Shown: in pieces, positions 60,463 to 64,000 of the stretch | How the letters are laid out: each line of letters begins with the position of its first letter | Numbering within the stretch: the first letter of the stretch is position 1 | Source of the DNA: Prochlorococcus marinus XMU1412 | GTDB lineage: Bacteria; Cyanobacteriota; Cyanobacteriia; PCC-6307; Cyanobiaceae | Direction of reading: 5' to 3' | DNA length: 64,000 bases | Assembly: GCF_017696315.1 (NCBI RefSeq) | Contig: NZ_JAAORJ010000002.1 | Location: 269,171 to 333,170, forward strand | Notes under the pieces: generated by a model | What the model saw: the letters and a program-made list of their open reading frames with translations, nothing else | The model's database searches: none | What the model was told of the DNA's origin: nothing | Made by a program: the position numbers and the translations under genes

Positions 60463-61518
60463 TTACTTTACAGCAGACCATACTTTGGTCATAAAAAAGG
60501 AATTTGATTTTACATCTTTAAACCCTACTTCCTGTATTTTAGAATCTACATCCTCTTTTATGTAATCACAATAAAAAGGCTCATGAAAAGATTTATAGAA
60601 GTTTTCCATCACGGATGTAAAGTCAGGTGAATCACTTATTTGAATTGAATCAGCTAAAACTAATACCCCCCCAGGTTCAAGAACTCTAAAAAATTCATTT
60701 AATACTTTAGCTCTGATTGTTCTAGGTAATTCATGAAATAAGTAAACACAAGAAATGCATTGAAAACTGTCATTTTCAAAAGGTAATTCCTCAGCATTAC
60801 CTTTTATTAATTGAATTAAATCCCCATCTAAATCTGAAATATATCTACTTGCCTCTTTTAAGTATGAATCAGATAAATCAATTCCTGTAATTTTTTCTTT
60901 AGGAAATGCGGCTCTTAATTGTTTTAATGTCCTTCCTGATCCTGTAGCGACATCAAGTATTTTTATAGAACTTTTTTTTCTATCACTAAAAGTCTCGAGT
61001 CCTTTTTTTATTGGCTTAATTATTCTTCTCCTCATTGAGTCAGCACTTCCATTGAAAAGTATCTCTACTTGGAGGTCATAAATGCTAGCTGAAAAATCTG
61101 ATAAATACCCATCTGTTTGATGATGAAAATTTCTCAAGTAATATTGAGGATAATTATCTTTATCAATTGATTTTGGAAGATCATCAAAGTTTTGTTTTCT
61201 GCGTCGATCCCATGTATTTGGCATATCGAGCCAAATTTTAGGATATTGAGTTAGGTATCTAAGCCATGGTTCGTCAAACAATAATTTTTTTGGATATATA
61301 TTTTTTTCGGCATCATTCCAATCTTCTTCTCTTAAAATATCCATTGAATTTTGGATTTGTATTAGAAGATCCTTATCTATATCAAAACTTTCAAGCTTTG
61401 AATCGGGAAGAATAAAATTCATTAATCTTGAACTTATCTGCTTGTGAGCGAAACCTGCAATGCTTTTACTTTGTTGTAGCGTTTTATATGCAATTTTTGA
61501 AATAGATTCCCTAGCCAT
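60463..61518 (-). CDS. Class I SAM-dependent methyltransferase
   Basis: A 351-residue protein. The SAM-binding motif ILDVATGSGRTLKQLRAAF (~190-208) and the post-I acidic ITGIDLSDSYLKEAS, then NAEELPFENDSFQCISCVYL, are typical of UbiE/Coq5-like methyltransferases. The first ~180 residues form a helical N-terminal domain with WLRYLTQYPKIWLDMPNTWD and YYLRNFHHQTDGYLS, which I associate with a plant/cyanobacterial subfamily of unknown substrate. The ATG giving MARESISKIAYK is chosen; the longer frame would enter the glnA terminator region. Downstream of glnA. Confidence 0.85.
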   Translation of the reverse strand: MARESISKIAYKTLQQSKSIAGFAHKQISSRLMNFILPDSKLESFDIDKDLLIQIQNSMDILREEDWNDAEKNIYPKKLLFDEPWLRYLTQYPKIWLDMPNTWDRRRKQNFDDLPKSIDKDNYPQYYLRNFHHQTDGYLSDFSASIYDLQVEILFNGSADSMRRRIIKPIKKGLETFSDRKKSSIKILDVATGSGRTLKQLRAAFPKEKITGIDLSDSYLKEASRYISDLDGDLIQLIKGNAEELPFENDSFQCISCVYLFHELPRTIRAKVLNEFFRVLEPGGVLVLADSIQISDSPDFTSVMENFYKSFHEPFYCDYIKEDVDSKIQEVGFKDVKSNSFFMTKVWSAVK

Positions 61519-61556
61519 TTTTCGATTTATATATCTATATTCCAACAAAAAAAAAA

Positions 61557-61593
61557 TCAATTTGAGAATATTTTGTGATATTTCTCAAATTGA
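61557..61593 (-). terminator. Intrinsic terminator of glnA
   Basis: Perfect 12-base arms TCAATTTGAGAA and TTCTCAAATTGA surround a 13-base loop region. On the minus strand the second arm is followed at once by a run of about ten T residues (61547-61556). It begins 27 bases beyond the glnA stop codon. Confidence 0.75.
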
Positions 61594-61620
61594 TTAATTT
61601 AAACTAATGTATTCTTTTAA

Positions 61621-63042
61621 TTATGCATCGTAATACATAAAGAATTCATGTGGATGAGGCCTTTGTCTTAGTTGTTGTACCTCTTCGTATTTTATATCGA
61701 TAAAGTTATCAATAAAATCTTCAGTAAATACTCCACCAGCTAATAGATAATCCTTATCTGCTTTTAGCGCATTAAGTGAGTCATTTAGCGATGAAGGTAC
61801 TGTGTCTATTTTTGCAAGTTCATCAGCTGGAAGCTCAAATAAATCTACATCTACTCCATCACCGGGATCAATTTGATTTTGAATTCCATCAATACCAGCA
61901 AGCATCATTACAGAGAAGGCTAAGTAAGGATTTGCTAATGCATCACCTGATCTGAATTCTAATCTTTTAGCTTTAGGGCTTGGACCTGTTAAAGGTATTC
62001 TTACTGCAGCTGATCTATTACCCTCAGAATAAACTAGATTTACAGGTGCTTCGAATCCTGGAACCAATCGTTTATAACTATTTGTAGTTGGGTTAGTAAA
62101 AGCTAGGAATGAAGGGGCATGTTTAAGTATGCCTCCGATGTACCATCTTGCTGTTTGAGATAGATTTGCATATGCTCCTTCACCAAAAAATAGTGGCTGT
62201 CCACTTTTCCATAAACTTTGGTGAACATGCATTCCGGTACCGTTATCGTTAAAAACAGGCTTGGGCATAAATGTTGCAGTTTTTCCATATTTTTTTGCAA
62301 CATTTCTGACAACGTATTTATAAGTCATAACGTTATCAGCAGCATTTATTAGCGAATCAAATTTCATTCCTAGCTCGTGTTGGCCGGCACCAGCAACTTC
62401 ATGGTGATGCTTCTCTGTGGGAATACCTAATTCACCCATAAGAAGAAGCATTTCAGATCTGATATCTTGCGCAGTATCATTAGGAGCTACTGGAAAATAT
62501 CCTTCTTTATATTGTATTTTGTATCCTAAGTTTCCCCCTTCTTCAATTCTCCCTGTATTCCATGGTGCTTCAATAGTATCTACACTATAAAAACAACCTC
62601 CTTCTTTAGAGTCATATCTAACATCATCAAATAAAAAGAATTCTGGTTCTGGTCCAAAAAATGCAGTATCTGCTATACCAGTTGAATCTAAATATTTTAA
62701 TGCCTTTTGGGCTAAAGCTCTTGGACACCTATCATAAGGCTCTCCGCTTCTAGGCTCTTGAATAGAGCAAATCATACTTAGGGTTTTATGTTTATAAAAA
62801 GGATCTATCCAAGCTGTACTTGCATCGGGCACCATTGACATATCAGAGGCATTAATTGCTTTCCAACCTCTTATTGATGAACCATCAAATGCTAGACCTT
62901 CTGTAAATGAATCCTCTTCTATCATGTCTGATGTAAGAGTTAAATGTTGCCATTTACCATGGATGTCTGTGAATTTTAAATCGATGAGTTCAATTCCTTC
63001 ATCTTTAATTTGACTTAAAACATCTTGTGGAGACTTAGACAT
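61621..63042 (-). CDS. glnA: Glutamine synthetase, type I
   Basis: Assimilates ammonium into glutamine. 473 residues with [13 protein letters not shown] (beta-grasp), [10 protein letters not shown], the ATP-binding [18 protein letters not shown] and [10 protein letters not shown]. At the GS-I beta adenylylation site the tyrosine is replaced: [10 protein letters not shown] in place of the LYDLPPEE pattern, so adenylylation is not possible, as known for cyanobacteria. The ATG giving MSKSPQDVL is used because the longer frame runs into the NtcA promoter. Control is expected from NtcA. Confidence 0.98.
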   Translation of the reverse strand: MSKSPQDVLSQIKDEGIELIDLKFTDIHGKWQHLTLTSDMIEEDSFTEGLAFDGSSIRGWKAINASDMSMVPDASTAWIDPFYKHKTLSMICSIQEPRSGEPYDRCPRALAQKALKYLDSTGIADTAFFGPEPEFFLFDDVRYDSKEGGCFYSVDTIEAPWNTGRIEEGGNLGYKIQYKEGYFPVAPNDTAQDIRSEMLLLMGELGIPTEKHHHEVAGAGQHELGMKFDSLINAADNVMTYKYVVRNVAKKYGKTATFMPKPVFNDNGTGMHVHQSLWKSGQPLFFGEGAYANLSQTARWYIGGILKHAPSFLAFTNPTTNSYKRLVPGFEAPVNLVYSEGNRSAAVRIPLTGPSPKAKRLEFRSGDALANPYLAFSVMMLAGIDGIQNQIDPGDGVDVDLFELPADELAKIDTVPSSLNDSLNALKADKDYLLAGGVFTEDFIDNFIDIKYEEVQQLRQRPHPHEFFMYYDA

Positions 63043-63064
63043 AACTATTGAGATACCTTCTATG

Positions 63065-63106
63065 AAATTAATAACTTGATGATTCTTATTATGTATCAAC
63101 CGTCAC
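63065..63106 (-). promoter_or_regulatory. NtcA-activated promoter of glnA
   Basis: On the minus strand: GTG-N8-TAC (63093-63106), then exactly 22 bases, then TAATTT (63065-63070, fits TAN3T). One core base differs from GTA-N8-TAC. The start of transcription would be near 63058, giving a ~16-base leader. Same spacing as the urtA promoter. Confidence 0.85.
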
Positions 63107-63256
63107 TTTTTTCAACACTAGACGTCTTCTTTCAGTGTTTCAAGTCATAACTTTAATAATTATTTACTTAATTATTTAAATTGAATTAATTTCTTTAAAT
63201 AAATATCGCTTAAGCGACCATATTAGTTTAATTTAAAGGTAATTGAATGTAATGCT

Positions 63257-64000
63257 TTGACAGAAGCAAAACTTATTACAGCTTTAAATAAAGAGAATTT
63301 ATCTCATTTCTCAAAGACTTATGTTCCCTCTAGGCTTTTATTAGGTCCAGGTCCTTCAAACGCACATCCAGAAGTTCTAAATGCTCTTTCCTTAAATCCA
63401 ATTGGTCACTTAGATGAAGCATACATTTCATTGATGTCTGATGTTCAACAACTTCTAAGATATACCTGGCAGTGTAATAATCGTATGACTCTTCCAATGA
63501 GTGGTACTGGTAGTGCAGCTATGGAAGCTTCAATAGCTAATTTTATAGAGGAAGGAGAAAAAATTCTTATCGCTAAAAAAGGATATTTTGGAGACAGACT
63601 TGTTGATATGGCAACTAGATATAAAGCAGATGTATCTGTTATGGAAAAACCTTGGGGTGAATCCTTTTCTTATGAAGAAATTAAGTATGAAATAGAGACT
63701 AAAAAACCAGCTATATTTGCAATTGTTCACGCTGAAACGTCTAGTGGTGTTTTACAACCTCTTAATGGAATTGGTGATGTATGTAGAAAAAATAACTGCT
63801 TGTTTTTAGTTGATGCCGTTACTTCCCTTGGGGCTCTAGAACTATTGATAGATGAATGGAAAATAGATTTAGCGTATAGTTGTAGCCAGAAAGGATTAAG
63901 TTGTCCGCCTGGACTAAGTCCTTTTACAATGAATAAGAGAGCTGAAGATAAACTAAGTTCAAGAAAAACAAAAGTTCCTAACTGGTATTTAGATTTATCT
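63257..64000 (+). CDS. Class V aminotransferase (alanine/serine-glyoxylate type), 5' part
   Basis: The first 248 residues of a PLP aminotransferase, cut by the window edge. RLLLGPGPSNAHPEVLNAL is the family start; SGTGSAAMEA (~82-91) binds the cofactor phosphate, VHAETSSGVLQPL and LVDAVTSLGALEL hold the substrate and PLP aspartate, and SCSQKGLSCPPGL carries the Schiff-base Lys. This is the alanine- or serine-glyoxylate aminotransferase group of photorespiration. Start codon TTG, directly after a short non-coding stretch divergent from glnA. Confidence 0.93.
   Translation, partial: MTEAKLITALNKENLSHFSKTYVPSRLLLGPGPSNAHPEVLNALSLNPIGHLDEAYISLMSDVQQLLRYTWQCNNRMTLPMSGTGSAAMEASIANFIEEGEKILIAKKGYFGDRLVDMATRYKADVSVMEKPWGESFSYEEIKYEIETKKPAIFAIVHAETSSGVLQPLNGIGDVCRKNNCLFLVDAVTSLGALELLIDEWKIDLAYSCSQKGLSCPPGLSPFTMNKRAEDKLSSRKTKVPNWYLDLS

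Noticed and set aside
1..64000. CRISPR arrays, insertion sequences, prophage genes
   Set aside because: No spaced direct repeats, transposase motifs, integrase or phage structural genes were found by reading.

Overview
The window looks like chromosome of a high-light-adapted Prochlorococcus or a very close marine picocyanobacterium. The DNA is strongly AT-rich and genes are packed with short or overlapping junctions. It carries cyanobacterial marker genes (psb28, gun4, a PAM68-type gene, DUF1816, DUF1830, DUF3082 and DUF3288 proteins), a divergent urease cluster beside a urea ABC transporter, and a type I glnA without the adenylylation tyrosine. I see no prophage, insertion sequence or CRISPR array. 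One tRNA gene is present.

Layout. 1-3.5 kb: end of a CSP41-like epimerase gene, pgsA, a PPC-glutaredoxin fusion, and an nth/SDR operon. 3.6-6.7 kb: an iron island with an Fe3+-type ABC ATPase, an undescribed 40-residue Lys/Cys-rich peptide, ferritin, a cysteine-rich Crp-family regulator and a zinc-ribbon membrane protein, with three Fur-box-like palindromes. 6.7-8.9 kb: a Rieske oxygenase whose C-terminal hairpin is split by one in-frame stop, coupled to an ABC ATPase. 9-13 kb: a stretch of very small, mostly membrane or charged genes, most too short for routine gene calling. 13-23.3 kb: urtABCDE and ureDABC/EFG, with an NtcA-type promoter ahead of urtA and a strong hairpin between urtA and urtB. 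23.3-28.1 kb: a four-gene cassette that reads as glucosylglycerate synthesis (gpgS, phosphatase) plus recycling (GH13_18-type phosphorylase, glycerate 3-kinase).

28-45 kb: small membrane proteins, uppP, tRNA-Pro(GGG), msrA, an ABC exporter half-transporter, trpD, carA, a STAS anti-anti-sigma gene with no normal start codon, a Mini-III RNase, rlmB, gatA, dnaE, PAM68-like, rpsO, ruvA and an EamA permease. 45-64 kb: dnaG, an HEATH-motif protein downstream of a LexA-box-preceded umuDC operon, rlmH, rsmA-ispE, pdhB, secDF, an AI-2E family permease, psb28, mnmH, gun4, an RsbW-like ATPase, a methyltransferase, glnA with a near-consensus NtcA promoter, and the start of a class V aminotransferase.

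Themes. Nitrogen acquisition (urea uptake, urease, glnA) shares NtcA promoter architecture and sits beside a nitrogen-free compatible-solute cassette. Iron storage and its candidate regulators are grouped with Fur-like sites. Two parts of a possible partner-switching system (STAS and RsbW-like kinase) are present but far apart. The most novel items are the Fur-associated Cys4 peptide, the split Rieske C-terminus and the non-canonical start of the STAS gene.
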